64,000 nt of DNA from UBA5070 sp035352895 (lineage in GTDB: Bacteria > Fibrobacterota > Fibrobacteria > UBA5070). The position numbers and the translations under genes are program-made. The notes under the pieces are model-generated. The model did no database searches. It was not told where the DNA came from and worked only from the letters and a program-made list of their open reading frames with translations. Shown piece by piece: positions 16,528 through 26,209 of the stretch (its first letter is position 1; each line of letters starts with the position of its first letter). The stretch spans positions 32,990 to 96,989 of the forward strand of contig DAOPYN010000009.1 in assembly GCA_035352895.1 (NCBI GenBank), given 5' to 3'.

Positions 16528-17757
16528 ATGGTTTCGATCGCGCTCGCCTTCCTTCTTCACGTATCCGCTTCCCCACGGTGGATCCCGGCGGGACAGCCTG
16601 CCGGGCAGATGCTCCAGACCGCCACCGTCCTCTCGGATGGCAGATGGTTCGGCACCGACACCGCCTATCGTGCGTGGATCTCGGAGGATCGGGGTGCGAG
16701 TTGGCGCGTCTTCGTGGATGGGCGGTCCGATTCCTTCTCCTGGACGTTCGGCGATGGGGTGGTGGTGTCCGACCCCGACGACCCCGACGATCTGCACTCC
16801 CGCTACGAGCCCGCCGAGGACGCATGGCGGCCCATGGTGTTCGATCGGGCGCTCGTGGGAGAAGGCTCGGGGCATCCCAGCAGCCTGTGGACCCGCCGGG
16901 GCGAAGGGAACTATCTGATGGCCTTGTTCCGGGACGACAGCGTGCTGGCGTTCCGGTCCACGGACAGCGCCCGCACCTGGAAGACGCTTTCGGTGGTTCC
17001 GGTCGCTTCCGTCGCGGGAGGCGCCACCCAGGGACGGACCAACTTCGCCGGGTCCCGCCTCTGGTTGACGGACACCGTGCGGAGGGTGTTCCGCAGTCCC
17101 AAGGGGGATGGCGGCTGGTTGGAGATTCCCTTCCCTCCGCTGGAGGCGCTGCGGTTCCAGGTCTTCGACAGTCTGCCCGACGGCAGATGGGTGGTCTTCA
17201 TGGCGGCGGACGCACGGGTCGCGGTGGTGGCCACCCGAGACCTCGGAGCCACATGGGAAAGGTTCGACGCCGTTTCGCCGGATTCCATCCCTGGTGTGCG
17301 AATCGCGATGAGCGATGGATGGACCATGGGTGTGGCCATCCGATCGGATACGACCAGGGTGTTCGTCCGTCGCGGCGATGCCGGAATCTGGAGGGAAGTC
17401 CCCAGGATCGCGGGCAAGCGGATGGCGATCCATTTCGTGGACGGGGGGTACCTCCACGCCACGGGCGATTCGGGGTTGGTCCGGCTGGACCTGAAGGAGT
17501 TGGAGCAGGTGTCCAATCGTCCCCGCGCCCGGCGCGCGGACCTGCGGTGGCGCTGGCAGGGGGCGGCCTTGGTGGTGGAAGGGGTCCGGACCGGGCGGAC
17601 CTGGCAATTGGGCGATTCCCGGGGGCGGATCCTCGGGTCTTCCCGGCCGGACGCTTCGGGTGCGCTTCGGTTCGAGTGGTCGCGAGCGACCGGAGGCGTC
17701 TTCTTCCTGAGGGAAGTCGGCAGCTGCACCTGGTCGGAGCCGATCCTGGCTCGATGA
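16528..17757 (+). CDS. Secreted BNR/Asp-box repeat protein (409 aa)
   Basis: A signal peptide (MVSIALAFLLHVSASP) precedes several Asp-box motifs of sialidase-type beta-propellers: SEDRGASW, STDSARTW and TRDLGATW. The C-terminus ends with a hydrophobic-beta tail (GALRFEWSRATGGVFFLREV) that could be a sorting or anchoring domain. No sialidase catalytic set is evident, so a binding or photosynthesis-HCF136/VPS10-like propeller is as likely as an enzyme. It stands alone between the GH94 terminator and the DUF805 gene. Confidence 0.75.
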   Translation: MVSIALAFLLHVSASPRWIPAGQPAGQMLQTATVLSDGRWFGTDTAYRAWISEDRGASWRVFVDGRSDSFSWTFGDGVVVSDPDDPDDLHSRYEPAEDAWRPMVFDRALVGEGSGHPSSLWTRRGEGNYLMALFRDDSVLAFRSTDSARTWKTLSVVPVASVAGGATQGRTNFAGSRLWLTDTVRRVFRSPKGDGGWLEIPFPPLEALRFQVFDSLPDGRWVVFMAADARVAVVATRDLGATWERFDAVSPDSIPGVRIAMSDGWTMGVAIRSDTTRVFVRRGDAGIWREVPRIAGKRMAIHFVDGGYLHATGDSGLVRLDLKELEQVSNRPRARRADLRWRWQGAALVVEGVRTGRTWQLGDSRGRILGSSRPDASGALRFEWSRATGGVFFLREVGSCTWSEPILAR

Positions 17758-17952
17758 GGGCGACGTCCCGGTTTCCGTCGCTTGACGGGCGAACCCGGCG
17801 GACCTAGCCTTTCCTTCGATCCCTCCCCGTGCCGATCTCCCCTTTGCGGTGACCGCGCGCACGGTGGATGTTCCGTGGAGTCCAGAAACCACGCGAAAAA
17901 CGGGGCGGATTCCGAAAAGCCATACGAGTAGGAGCGGAAGGAAAGACAGAAA

Positions 17953-18276
17953 ATGGAATACTACCTCAAGGTCCTCCAGAACTTCGCGAAGTTCGATGGG
18001 CGTGCACGGCGTGCCGAATACTGGTACTTCGTCCTGTTCAACTCCATCATCTCCTTCGTGCTGGGATTCGTCGGCGGGATGATCAAGTTCCCCTACCTGA
18101 GCATGGTCTATTCGCTGGTCGTGGTCGTTCCCAGCATCGCGGTGGGCATCCGTCGCATGCACGACGTGGGCAAGAGCGGGTGGTTCCTGCTGATCCCCAT
18201 CTACAACTTGATCCTCGCGGTGACTCCCGGCGAAGCCGGCGAGAACAGCTACGGATCGGATCCCAAGCAAGCGTGA
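17953..18276 (+). CDS. DUF805 inner-membrane protein (107 aa)
   Basis: A short protein with three membrane segments and the DUF805 signatures FDGRARRAEYWYFVLF near the N-terminus and VGIRRMHDVGKSGWFLLIP in the middle. The length is standard for the family. The molecular function of DUF805 is not established. Confidence 0.92.
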   Translation: MEYYLKVLQNFAKFDGRARRAEYWYFVLFNSIISFVLGFVGGMIKFPYLSMVYSLVVVVPSIAVGIRRMHDVGKSGWFLLIPIYNLILAVTPGEAGENSYGSDPKQA

Positions 18277-18357
18277 GTCTCCGCCCTCCGCTCCGTGCGG
18301 AGGGCATCGATCCTTCCGGATCGACCGGGACGTCGGGGGATTGCATCTTTCCACTCC

Positions 18358-19176
18358 ATGCATTCCCTCTCCGGTCCAGTCGTGCGAAGGGGTTTCCTCC
18401 TTTGGGGGTGCTTGGCGGCGGCCGCCGCATGGTTCCTCACCTCCGCTTGCGCCAGCTACAATCCGTCCCATGGGGCCATGCGGACGAACGCGCCCACCGT
18501 GCCGCCCTTGGTGGACGATGCCGGCACGGGTTGGGAGGGAGCCTTGCTTACGGGAGGCATCCGCGTCCAGCAGACCCAGGTGGAGCACATCCTCCAAACG
18601 GACAAGGGGCCTCCGAAAGACGGGCTTTGGACGACATCTCCCGTGGGAGGTTGGGGGCAACTGCAATGGGTCCCCGGCGATGGCGGTGCTCGCGCATTCG
18701 TCGGTGGGGAATACGGAGCGGGTTGGTCCGCGTGGGTGGGGCTGGGCATGTTGGCGACAAGCCCGGGCAGTTCCGTTGCGGGCGGGGGTTCGTTCCTGCT
18801 GGGTTTCACGCGACGCCAGACCCGGTACTGGGACGACTCGATCACCCTCTTCTGGCGTACTGTCGATGGTTCGGATGACTCGAGATACGATTCGAAAGCC
18901 AAACCCGGAGGCCTCCACGTCTGGACGCGGGTGGGCTTCTCGTTGCAGCGCCGCGAACGCGGACCATGGGGCGAGATCAGCTTGGTCCCGCTCTACAGCT
19001 GGGGTGGCGAGACCCTGGACGGATACTTTTCCACCATCGGTTCGCTGGCCTTGGGCTGGCACCAACCCGTCGGAGAGCGGGATCGCGTGGTGGTGGGCTG
19101 GCGCGGCCTGGCCACGGGCTACACCATGTCCAACCAGGGAATGCTCCTGTGGCAGCATTCGTTCGCCTTCCGGTAG
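18358..19176 (+). CDS. Predicted lipoprotein, beta-rich (272 aa)
   Basis: The start at 18358 gives a standard lipoprotein signal: basic n-region, hydrophobic stretch and lipobox LTSAC followed by ASY. The mature part has alternating hydrophobic/Gly-rich strands (GALLTGGIRVQQTQVEHIL, FVGGEYGAGWSAWVGLGML, STIGSLALGWHQPVGERDRV) that resemble an outer-membrane or periplasmic beta structure. No family is recognised. Confidence 0.75.
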   Translation: MHSLSGPVVRRGFLLWGCLAAAAAWFLTSACASYNPSHGAMRTNAPTVPPLVDDAGTGWEGALLTGGIRVQQTQVEHILQTDKGPPKDGLWTTSPVGGWGQLQWVPGDGGARAFVGGEYGAGWSAWVGLGMLATSPGSSVAGGGSFLLGFTRRQTRYWDDSITLFWRTVDGSDDSRYDSKAKPGGLHVWTRVGFSLQRRERGPWGEISLVPLYSWGGETLDGYFSTIGSLALGWHQPVGERDRVVVGWRGLATGYTMSNQGMLLWQHSFAFR

Positions 19177-19290
19177 GTTGGGTGGTTTTCCCAGCGGTAA
19201 GGCTGTCGGGTTGGCGCGCGGAGAGCCGGGTCAGGACCTAACTTCAAGGGTCGCTGAGCCGTTCAAGAGTGTTCCGATCGGGAGGTCATC

Positions 19291-21183
19291 GTGTTTCGTC
19301 TACTGCGTTCGGTGTTGTTGCTGTCGGGAGCTGCCTTAGCTTTTGATGATCAGCCTCTGTACTTGGATGTTGGATGCGATAGCCTTGGGATACCTGGCTC
19401 CGATGCGAACGGCGCTCTGGTCACGGTTCAGCGAGGGGGAAAGGCCGTGATCCCTACGACCTGCACCGGCGCGCTTTCTGGAACCGACGCCATCTCCCTT
19501 AAGGCTTCCTCAGGAGCTTGGTGGAATTGTGGGATAAAAACGCCCACGGACCGATCAATTCCGGTTAAAGGGTATGCCGATGTGCGCTTCTGGGTTAAGA
19601 ACAGGACTGCGGCTACTGGATTCACGGTGGAATGGCAGATGGAAAATTGGTCATTTTCTGTTGCCCAGGCCGTTGAGATCCCGGCCGGGTCTGAATGGAA
19701 GGAAATCGTCGTTCCCCTGAGCTTCACCGGAACGGATACTGCGATAAAGGCTCTGTATCTTCGTAACCTACCTGGGCAGCCAGAGGTTGATCTATTGATC
19801 GACTCTGTGATTATCACAGATGGAACTGGGAATCATAGTTTGGCGATACCCAATGGGATTGCTGGGAAACTGCCTGCGGCATGGCCTTCCTACTTCCTGA
19901 TCGGAGGATTGGATAAGACGGAAATTGGTAAAGCGACAAAGGAATTTCAAGCGGGAGGCCAGTACAGATACCAGTATGTGATGAAGGAGACGCAAGGATA
20001 CTGGAGTCCAACAGCTCCAAACAAGGGAGAATATGTTGCGGATTACGCCAAGGAGTCAGAAACATTGGGGGTGAAATCCGCTTTCGTTTGGTATAATTTG
20101 GGCAAGAGTGGTGAAGGTTATACCACTGTCATTGGTAACTTGGTGAATGCAACCTACATGGAGGAGTATTTCACCAGGTATGAATGGCTCCTTGACCAAA
20201 TGATAAAAGGTGGGCAGCGTGATTATATGATTATTCTGGAGCCTGATATGTATGGATTCCTGACTCGCGGGCCGGGCGACAACGGCCAAGCGATCCCCAC
20301 TGACGATCCTGCCAAGATACCGGTGGTTATGACCAAAGCGAACAGCCTGTCTGGTAAGACCTACTCATCAAACATGAAGGGTTGGGCGGAGTATATGGTC
20401 GCTAGGGCACGTATCAAACTTGCGAGTCAAGGGGTGATTATTGGGCATATGCCAAATCATTGGGGTGTCAATATTCCTGGACAGGTGGGCCGTGGTCGCA
20501 AGGAGGCGCATCTGTTCAGTGGAATGACAATCGCTAGGTTCATCAATGGGTTTGGAGCTGAGGGCAAGGGCGACGTTGTGTTCGTGGAGAAGACGGATTA
20601 CGATGCCGGGATCAAGGGCACCCAATGGTTTTGGGATTCCACATGTTATGCGAAGTTCTTTCTTTGGACACGAGCTATTGGACATGGCACGGGTCTACCG
20701 ATGGTCGGTTGGCAGATGGCAGAGGGAAATTCCTCCCACCCTGAAGCATCCAAGCGCGACGACATCGTGGAGACTTTCCTGGCTCATCCTGACTGGTGGA
20801 CAAATGGCGGATTTGCTGGAATCTTGTTTGGAGGCGGAAACCCTGGCTGCGCAAATTACGCTGGCACCGATGATGGGGGCTGGTATGGGACGAAAATCTC
20901 GGCATACCAGAAGACCCCCATCCCCCTGGCCACCTCGGGAGTGCGGACGCGATCGGAATCCGCCCCGGGAGGCATCCGGCTGGTGTCGGGTCGCGACGGG
21001 ATCCGTTTGGACGGCTTTTCCGGCCCGGCCAGCGTGAGCTTCCTGGATGCCAAGGGACGGATCGGGAACACGCTGAACGCGCAGGCGGGTCAGGTCCTGG
21101 GCATTCCCGCCCACTCCGCCGGGGCGATCTTCGTGAGGGTCCGCGTCCAGGGTGCGAGCAAGGTGTTCGCCCTGACGCGCTGA
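19291..21183 (+). CDS. Large secreted protein, probable carbohydrate-active enzyme of chimeric composition (630 aa)
   Basis: The GTG start has a GGAGGT ribosome site and leads into a signal peptide ending near ALAF. Residues ~20-180 look like a jelly-roll carbohydrate-binding domain (YADVRFWVKNRTAATGFTVEW, EWKEIVVPLSFTGTD). The middle has barrel-like features (MIILEPDMYGFLTRG, FVEKTDYDAG, LPMVGWQMAEGN) suggesting a glycoside hydrolase, though I cannot name the family. The last ~85 residues resemble a sorting/anchoring domain (GIRLDGFSGPASVSFLDAKG). Base composition changes sharply: sample 60-base lines give about 43% and 50% GC in the body, but 75% in the tail. This looks like an acquired catalytic part joined to a native tail. 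Confidence 0.7.
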   Translation: MFRLLRSVLLLSGAALAFDDQPLYLDVGCDSLGIPGSDANGALVTVQRGGKAVIPTTCTGALSGTDAISLKASSGAWWNCGIKTPTDRSIPVKGYADVRFWVKNRTAATGFTVEWQMENWSFSVAQAVEIPAGSEWKEIVVPLSFTGTDTAIKALYLRNLPGQPEVDLLIDSVIITDGTGNHSLAIPNGIAGKLPAAWPSYFLIGGLDKTEIGKATKEFQAGGQYRYQYVMKETQGYWSPTAPNKGEYVADYAKESETLGVKSAFVWYNLGKSGEGYTTVIGNLVNATYMEEYFTRYEWLLDQMIKGGQRDYMIILEPDMYGFLTRGPGDNGQAIPTDDPAKIPVVMTKANSLSGKTYSSNMKGWAEYMVARARIKLASQGVIIGHMPNHWGVNIPGQVGRGRKEAHLFSGMTIARFINGFGAEGKGDVVFVEKTDYDAGIKGTQWFWDSTCYAKFFLWTRAIGHGTGLPMVGWQMAEGNSSHPEASKRDDIVETFLAHPDWWTNGGFAGILFGGGNPGCANYAGTDDGGWYGTKISAYQKTPIPLATSGVRTRSESAPGGIRLVSGRDGIRLDGFSGPASVSFLDAKGRIGNTLNAQAGQVLGIPAHSAGAIFVRVRVQGASKVFALTR

Positions 21184-21229
21184 GGGAGATATTCCCACAG
21201 GTACGGGCATTTTGGATAGATTCCCAGGG

Positions 21230-22813
21230 ATGGAACCGATTCCCTCCATGATGCCCACCAATCCAGCCGACGGAGCTGGACCTGCCGGCCCCTCCGCGCC
21301 CGAGTCGGCGCCCGCTGGAGGGCCACGCTGGCTGCGACCTCTGCACCGGGTGTCGGATCCCTCCTCTCCGCGCTGGATCTGGGTTGTAGTGGGGCTGTAC
21401 CTGCTGTCCACCGTGGCGCTTTCCTTCGCCGAGTTCTGGATGGAGCGCTCCCGCGAACGCCAGAGGATCGATGCCACCATGGAAGCCGCCGGCTACGCCC
21501 TGGACCAGATCCTGGGAGTCGATTTCCACGACCGCTACAACCTCCAGCATCCGATCGATTCCGCGGAGTACGCGAGGTTGGTGCATGAGCTCAACCGGTT
21601 CGCCGGCAGACTGCGACTGGAATACGTCTACTCCATGGTCCGGATCGACGGGGGCGTGCGCTTCGTGGTGAGCAACGAAACCCGCGGCGACACGCTGCGC
21701 GGGACGCCCAGCCGGTTCTACAACCACTACCCCAAGCCGCCGGAAGCCCTGGTCCAGGCCTTCGATGCCGACGACGACACGCATCGCTTCGCCTGGTACA
21801 CCAACATCTGGGACAGCTACTACTCCGTCTTCATCCCCCGTCGGTCGCCGGGGGGCGTCCGCTACATCCTGGCCGCCGATCTCAAGCTGGCGGACTATCG
21901 GACCCTCCTCGCCCATTGCCTGGGACGTTCGGCCTTCCTCGTCTTCCTCATGCTGGTTCCTCTGCTGCCGCTCCTGTACTTCCAGAGGCGGCTCCTGCGC
22001 GCCCGCATGGAAATGGCCGAGCGGGACCGTGCCTATGCCGCCGATCTCGCGATCCTGAACGGACGGCTGGAAGAGAGGGTGGGGGAGCGAACGGAGGAGC
22101 TTCGCAAGGCGATGGAGGACCTCAAACGATTCTCCTACGTGGTCAGCCACGACCTGAACGCCCCCCTGCACGCGATTTCCGGATTCGCGCAGATCCTGTC
22201 GGACGAGGCCTCGGGAAACCTGACGGCCGACCAGCTCAACCTCCTGGGAACCATCACGGCATCCGCGGGCCGGATGTCCACCATGATCAGGACCATCCTC
22301 TACGAGTCGACGGACCGCGATGACGTGCTGCGCCGGGAGACGGTGGATTTTTCGGCGATGGCCGGGGAGGTGGCCGAGGAACTTCGTGCCGCGAACATGG
22401 GGTACGGGGCGCGTCTGGAGATCGCTCCGGGCCTGAAGGTGTCGGGCGAGCCGTCCATGGTGAGGCTGGTGCTCCAGAACCTGCTTTCCAACGCGTTCAA
22501 GTACTCTCGACAGAATCCGTCTCCAATGGTGGTGGTCTCGGGAGGGACGGAGGGGAACGCGGACTGGTTCGAGGTCCGCGACAACGGGGTCGGCTTCGAT
22601 CCCGAACTGGCCGATCGGCTGTTCCGTCCGTTCGAACGGTTGCATGGGGACCGATTCGAGGGCCACGGCATCGGCTTGACCCATGTGGCGAGGATCCTCG
22701 AACGCCACGGAGGGAGGATCGATGCCGTGGGACGTCCGGGCGAAGGAGCGGTCTTCCGGGTGACCCTTCCTCGCGCGGTCGGCAAGGCCGGGGAGACGGG
22801 GTCGGCGACCTAG
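21230..22813 (+). CDS. Membrane sensor histidine kinase (527 aa)
   Basis: Two membrane segments (about residues 50-70, WIWVVVGLYLLSTVALSF, and 235-255, FLVFLMLVPLLPLLYF) flank an extracytoplasmic sensor domain of ~165 residues. A coiled linker leads to HisKA (SYVVSHDLNAPLHAI, phosphorylated His) and HATPase_c (NLLSNAFKYS, VRDNGVGFDPE, GHGIGL). There is no receiver domain and no adjacent response regulator, so it is an orphan kinase. The start was set at the ATG at 21230; a TTG lies 18 bases upstream. It ends with a CTAG overlap against rsgA. Confidence 0.9.
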   Translation: MEPIPSMMPTNPADGAGPAGPSAPESAPAGGPRWLRPLHRVSDPSSPRWIWVVVGLYLLSTVALSFAEFWMERSRERQRIDATMEAAGYALDQILGVDFHDRYNLQHPIDSAEYARLVHELNRFAGRLRLEYVYSMVRIDGGVRFVVSNETRGDTLRGTPSRFYNHYPKPPEALVQAFDADDDTHRFAWYTNIWDSYYSVFIPRRSPGGVRYILAADLKLADYRTLLAHCLGRSAFLVFLMLVPLLPLLYFQRRLLRARMEMAERDRAYAADLAILNGRLEERVGERTEELRKAMEDLKRFSYVVSHDLNAPLHAISGFAQILSDEASGNLTADQLNLLGTITASAGRMSTMIRTILYESTDRDDVLRRETVDFSAMAGEVAEELRAANMGYGARLEIAPGLKVSGEPSMVRLVLQNLLSNAFKYSRQNPSPMVVVSGGTEGNADWFEVRDNGVGFDPELADRLFRPFERLHGDRFEGHGIGLTHVARILERHGGRIDAVGRPGEGAVFRVTLPRAVGKAGETGSAT

Positions 22814-23877
22814 AGGCCGTTGCGCCGCATGTCCCGCTTGTACGTGTCCAGCATCTTCCCGAAAGCCCGATCCTTCTTCCTCCGCTGGGCGACCGTCGAT
22901 TCGAAGTGCTCCTTCTCCTTGCGCATCTTCCTCCAGCTCTCGTAGGCTCCCGGGGAGATGTCGCCCTGGCGCACCGCATCCAGCACCGCGCACCCCGTCT
23001 CGGCGGTGTGCGTGCAGTCCCTGTACCTGCAGGCCTCGGCGAAGGAGAGGATCCGGTCGAAGGTGGTCTCGAGGCCCGATCCCTCGTCCGCGATGCCCAC
23101 TTCGCGCATGCCGGGATTGTCGACGAGGAGCGCTCCGCTTTCCAGCACCACCAGCGCGCGGTGGCTCGTGACGTGGCGTCCCTTGCCGGTGCTGTCGCTG
23201 ATCGTGTCCGTGCGCATCGCCTCCCTGCCGCACAGGCGGTTGAGGAGCGTCGATTTCCCCACTCCCGACGATCCGAGCAGGCAGTAGGTCCTGCCCGGTA
23301 CGATCGTGGCTTCCAGGGCGGCGTAGCCCTGCGGCAGACGATCGCTGACGGCCACCACGGGCAGGCCGCCGATCCGTTCGGCGATTCCTTCCATCTTCGC
23401 TGCGAGTTCCTCGGGATCGACGAGGTCGGCCTTCGTCAGGACCACGATCGGCTCCACCCCGGAACAATGGCAGAGGGTCAGGTAGCGCTCCAGCCGCGCG
23501 AGGCTGAAATCCCGATCGAGCGCCTGGACCAGGAGGGCGTGGTCGATGTTGGTCGCGATGATCTGGATTTCTCCGAAGGAGCCCACGGCTTGGCGCGAGA
23601 TCGTGGAGGACCTCGGCAGGATTCCGTGCACGATGGCGACCCCGGATCCGTGCTCGTCCAGCGCGACCCAGTCGCCTACGGCGGGGAAGTCCTCGCGTGT
23701 GGTCGCGCGGTTGCGGAGGTTTCCCGACACCTCCGCCTCGATGTCGCCGGATTCCGTCGCCACGACGTAGCGTTCCCTGTGTTCGGCGACCACGCGACCG
23801 ATCCCGTGTTCCTGCAGGTCCGATTCCCGCCGGGACGACTCGATGCGCGCATCGTATCCGTACGTTTCCAATCTCAT
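22810..23877 (-). CDS. rsgA: Ribosome small-subunit maturation GTPase RsgA (355 aa)
   Basis: A circularly permuted GTPase involved in late 30S assembly. An OB-fold N-terminus is followed by TKAD (G4) before the P-loop GSSGVGKST (G1) and DNPGMRE (G3). The C-terminal zinc site carries CRYRDCTH and the following Cys. The start was set at the ATG at 23877, which overlaps the stop of the upstream methyltransferase gene as ATGA; the two are co-transcribed. Confidence 0.95.
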   Translation of the reverse strand: MRLETYGYDARIESSRRESDLQEHGIGRVVAEHRERYVVATESGDIEAEVSGNLRNRATTREDFPAVGDWVALDEHGSGVAIVHGILPRSSTISRQAVGSFGEIQIIATNIDHALLVQALDRDFSLARLERYLTLCHCSGVEPIVVLTKADLVDPEELAAKMEGIAERIGGLPVVAVSDRLPQGYAALEATIVPGRTYCLLGSSGVGKSTLLNRLCGREAMRTDTISDSTGKGRHVTSHRALVVLESGALLVDNPGMREVGIADEGSGLETTFDRILSFAEACRYRDCTHTAETGCAVLDAVRQGDISPGAYESWRKMRKEKEHFESTVAQRRKKDRAFGKMLDTYKRDMRRNGL

Positions 23878-25157
23878 CGCCGTTCCCCCTTGCGCAGCAC
23901 GAAAAATGCGTACCCGTAGGACCCGGAATGCTTGCGGAACATCTCGACCTCGTGTTCGAGGCGCTCGTACACCTCCTGCGCCTCCGGCTCGTCGGCATGG
24001 AGGATCTTCAGTCCGGCCATGCGTTCGAGCATCGGCGCGTAGTAGTCGTCCCACCAGGCGCGATCGGGAAGGCGAAAGCTTCCCACCACATCCCAGCCCG
24101 AACTCCCGGCCATCGTCCGAACCTCCTCGATGGTACGCACGTCCGGATACACTTCGTCGAACCAGCGCCGCAGCTCGGGCGGAGGATCCGGTTCGAACAG
24201 GCACATCTCGGTGAAGGCGAGATACCCTCCCTGCGCCACGAAAGGCCTGAACTCCTCCATCCCGCGCTCGAGGCCCACGATGAAGATCGAGCCTTCTGCC
24301 CAGATCAGATCGAAGCTTTCCTCCTCGAAGGGCATGTCGATCATGGACAGCTCGCGGGTTTCGACGTCCAGCCCCTCGCAGGCTGCGTCGCGTGCCAGAT
24401 GATCGAGCACGGGACGATGGTTGTCGATGGCGAGGACCCTTGTTCCCAGGCGTCGCGCGAGGATGCGCGTCTGCACGCCGCGTCCGCACCCGACATCCAG
24501 CACGCGGGGCGAGCCGGGCAGCCCCTTCACGAGGTCAAGGGCCTGGTGCGTGGCCTCGGCGCAACCCGGACCCTGGCGGGGGAGATCCTCGAACAACTCG
24601 TAGAAATAGCGCATGGCGACTCCATTCTCGTCAACGTTCTTTGTCAGCATCCGCACCTGGATGGCCTCCTTCTCCGAGAGACCCAGACCCAGCAGGAAGT
24701 CGTGGTGTCCCTTCGGCGACCTGCGTTCGAATTCGAGATGCCAGCGCCGCAGCGCCTTCTTGTCCATGCTGCAGGCCTTCTGGAGATCCAGCCACAACTC
24801 CTTGTCGAGACCCGACGAGTCCACGCCGCCGGCAACGGTTCGGAGCATGCAGGCCAGGACCCTCTGCTGCCCCCTGAGCACCGCGATTTCGCGCCCGATC
24901 TCGCGCAGGCGCCGCTCCAGGACCTCCGCCTCCTCCTCGGAGCTGTCGAGGATGCGCGCGATGTCCGCGAGCCCCAATCCCGCCTCCCGGAAGAAGCAGA
25001 TGCGTTCCAGCCGCGCCAGATCCGCCTCCGTGTACACCCTGTAATCGGATCCGGTGCGTCCACCGGGCTTCAGCAAGCCGATGTGGTCGTAGTGCAGGAG
25101 TGTCGATCGGGCCAAGCCGAATCGCTTTCCCAGTTCGGTGATGCGGAACGTCTCCAT
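23874..25157 (-). CDS. MerR-family regulator fused to a SAM methyltransferase (427 aa)
   Basis: Residues 1-~75 form a MerR winged helix (ITELGKRFGLARSTLLHYDH, YRVYTEADLARLERI) with a coiled-coil dimerisation helix after it. From ~210 there is a class I methyltransferase with motif I VLDVGCGRGVQT and SFDLIWAEGSI. The usual MerR effector domain is therefore joined to an enzyme. It precedes rsgA with a 4-base overlap. The substrate is unknown; a drug-sensing or self-modifying regulator is possible. Confidence 0.9.
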   Translation of the reverse strand: METFRITELGKRFGLARSTLLHYDHIGLLKPGGRTGSDYRVYTEADLARLERICFFREAGLGLADIARILDSSEEEAEVLERRLREIGREIAVLRGQQRVLACMLRTVAGGVDSSGLDKELWLDLQKACSMDKKALRRWHLEFERRSPKGHHDFLLGLGLSEKEAIQVRMLTKNVDENGVAMRYFYELFEDLPRQGPGCAEATHQALDLVKGLPGSPRVLDVGCGRGVQTRILARRLGTRVLAIDNHRPVLDHLARDAACEGLDVETRELSMIDMPFEEESFDLIWAEGSIFIVGLERGMEEFRPFVAQGGYLAFTEMCLFEPDPPPELRRWFDEVYPDVRTIEEVRTMAGSSGWDVVGSFRLPDRAWWDDYYAPMLERMAGLKILHADEPEAQEVYERLEHEVEMFRKHSGSYGYAFFVLRKGERR

Positions 25158-25239
25158 GCCCCCAACCTAAACCGTGAAGTCGTCGTCGGGTCAAGGGGTT
25201 TCTTGGCGCGATCCCGCTTTCCCGACGGAAAGCCTTGTC

Positions 25240-26085
25240 TCAGCGGAGAAACGCCCGGAGCTCCTCGAGACGTTCCTCGGCGGCCTCGCGCCCCAGCCGG
25301 TGGGCCATCCGGAGCTTGTCCGGATTCCGTTCCGTGCGGGACAACGGAAGCATGTGCCGGGGCCGGAACACGAGGACCTTCCCCGCCCGCTCCAGGGATT
25401 CCAGTTCGTCGAGGGAGGCGTTGTAGACCTCCGGCCTCCTCGCCATCGCCTCGGCGAGTTTCGGATGCTTCCTCAGGAGGAACTTGAGCAGCGGGACCAG
25501 GGCGCTCTTCTTCTTGCGATATCCCGCGGGCTGCGTCAGGACCACCACGTTGCGGTCGTATCCATGGTCTCGGGCCCAGGCGATGGGGATGGAATCGGCG
25601 ATGCCTCCGTCCAGGAGTTCCATGCCTCCCACCCGCACGACATTGGAAACCAGGGGCATGGACGCCGATGCGCGCATCCACTGGACGTCCTCGGCGTCGC
25701 CGGTCTCGCATCCGTGGTAGACGGGCCGTCCCGTCCGCACGTCGGTGCACACCACATGGAACTCGAGGGGATTGGCGCCGAATGCCGCGGAATCGAACGG
25801 ATCCAGGACCTCCGGCAGGGTGCGGTAGCAGAATTCCGCTTCGTACAGGTCGCCCGTGCGCAGGAGCGAGCGGAGGCTGATGTAGCGGGGGTCGCGGCAG
25901 TATTCGGTGTTGTAGCGCAGGGCACGGCCGATCTGACGGGATTTGTAGTTGCATCCGAAGACCGCGCCGGCGGACACCCCTACGAGACCGTCGAACTCGA
26001 CGCCGCGCTCCATCAGGACGTCCAGCACGCCGGCCGTGTACAAGCCGCGCATGCCGCCTCCCTCCAGCACCAAACCCCGCTTCAT
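25240..26085 (-). CDS. Patatin-like phospholipase, YjjU type (281 aa)
   Basis: The Ser-Asp dyad motifs are intact: oxyanion GGGMRG at the N-terminus, nucleophile GVSAGA and DGG (LLDGGIADSIP). The C-terminal region after ~200 carries the tail seen in YjjU-like proteins. It is cytoplasmic, with no signal peptide, and probably acts as a lipid acyl hydrolase. It is a single gene, divergent from the acetyltransferase at 26210. Confidence 0.92.
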   Translation of the reverse strand: MKRGLVLEGGGMRGLYTAGVLDVLMERGVEFDGLVGVSAGAVFGCNYKSRQIGRALRYNTEYCRDPRYISLRSLLRTGDLYEAEFCYRTLPEVLDPFDSAAFGANPLEFHVVCTDVRTGRPVYHGCETGDAEDVQWMRASASMPLVSNVVRVGGMELLDGGIADSIPIAWARDHGYDRNVVVLTQPAGYRKKKSALVPLLKFLLRKHPKLAEAMARRPEVYNASLDELESLERAGKVLVFRPRHMLPLSRTERNPDKLRMAHRLGREAAEERLEELRAFLR

Positions 26086-26209
26086 GGTCGTCCCCCTCCG
26101 GCTGCTACCGCTTCGCGCGGCTTCCGATTCCGCCTCGCTTCCACGGCGCAGACAGGATCAAAAACTACCATGGCGTGCCTGTTTCCACATGCATCGAGGA
26201 GTTCCATCC

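Noticed and set aside
13891..19158. Open frame of 1755 codons on the minus strand
   Set aside because: It runs antisense to five supported genes, including GH94; composition is low-complexity and there is no domain.
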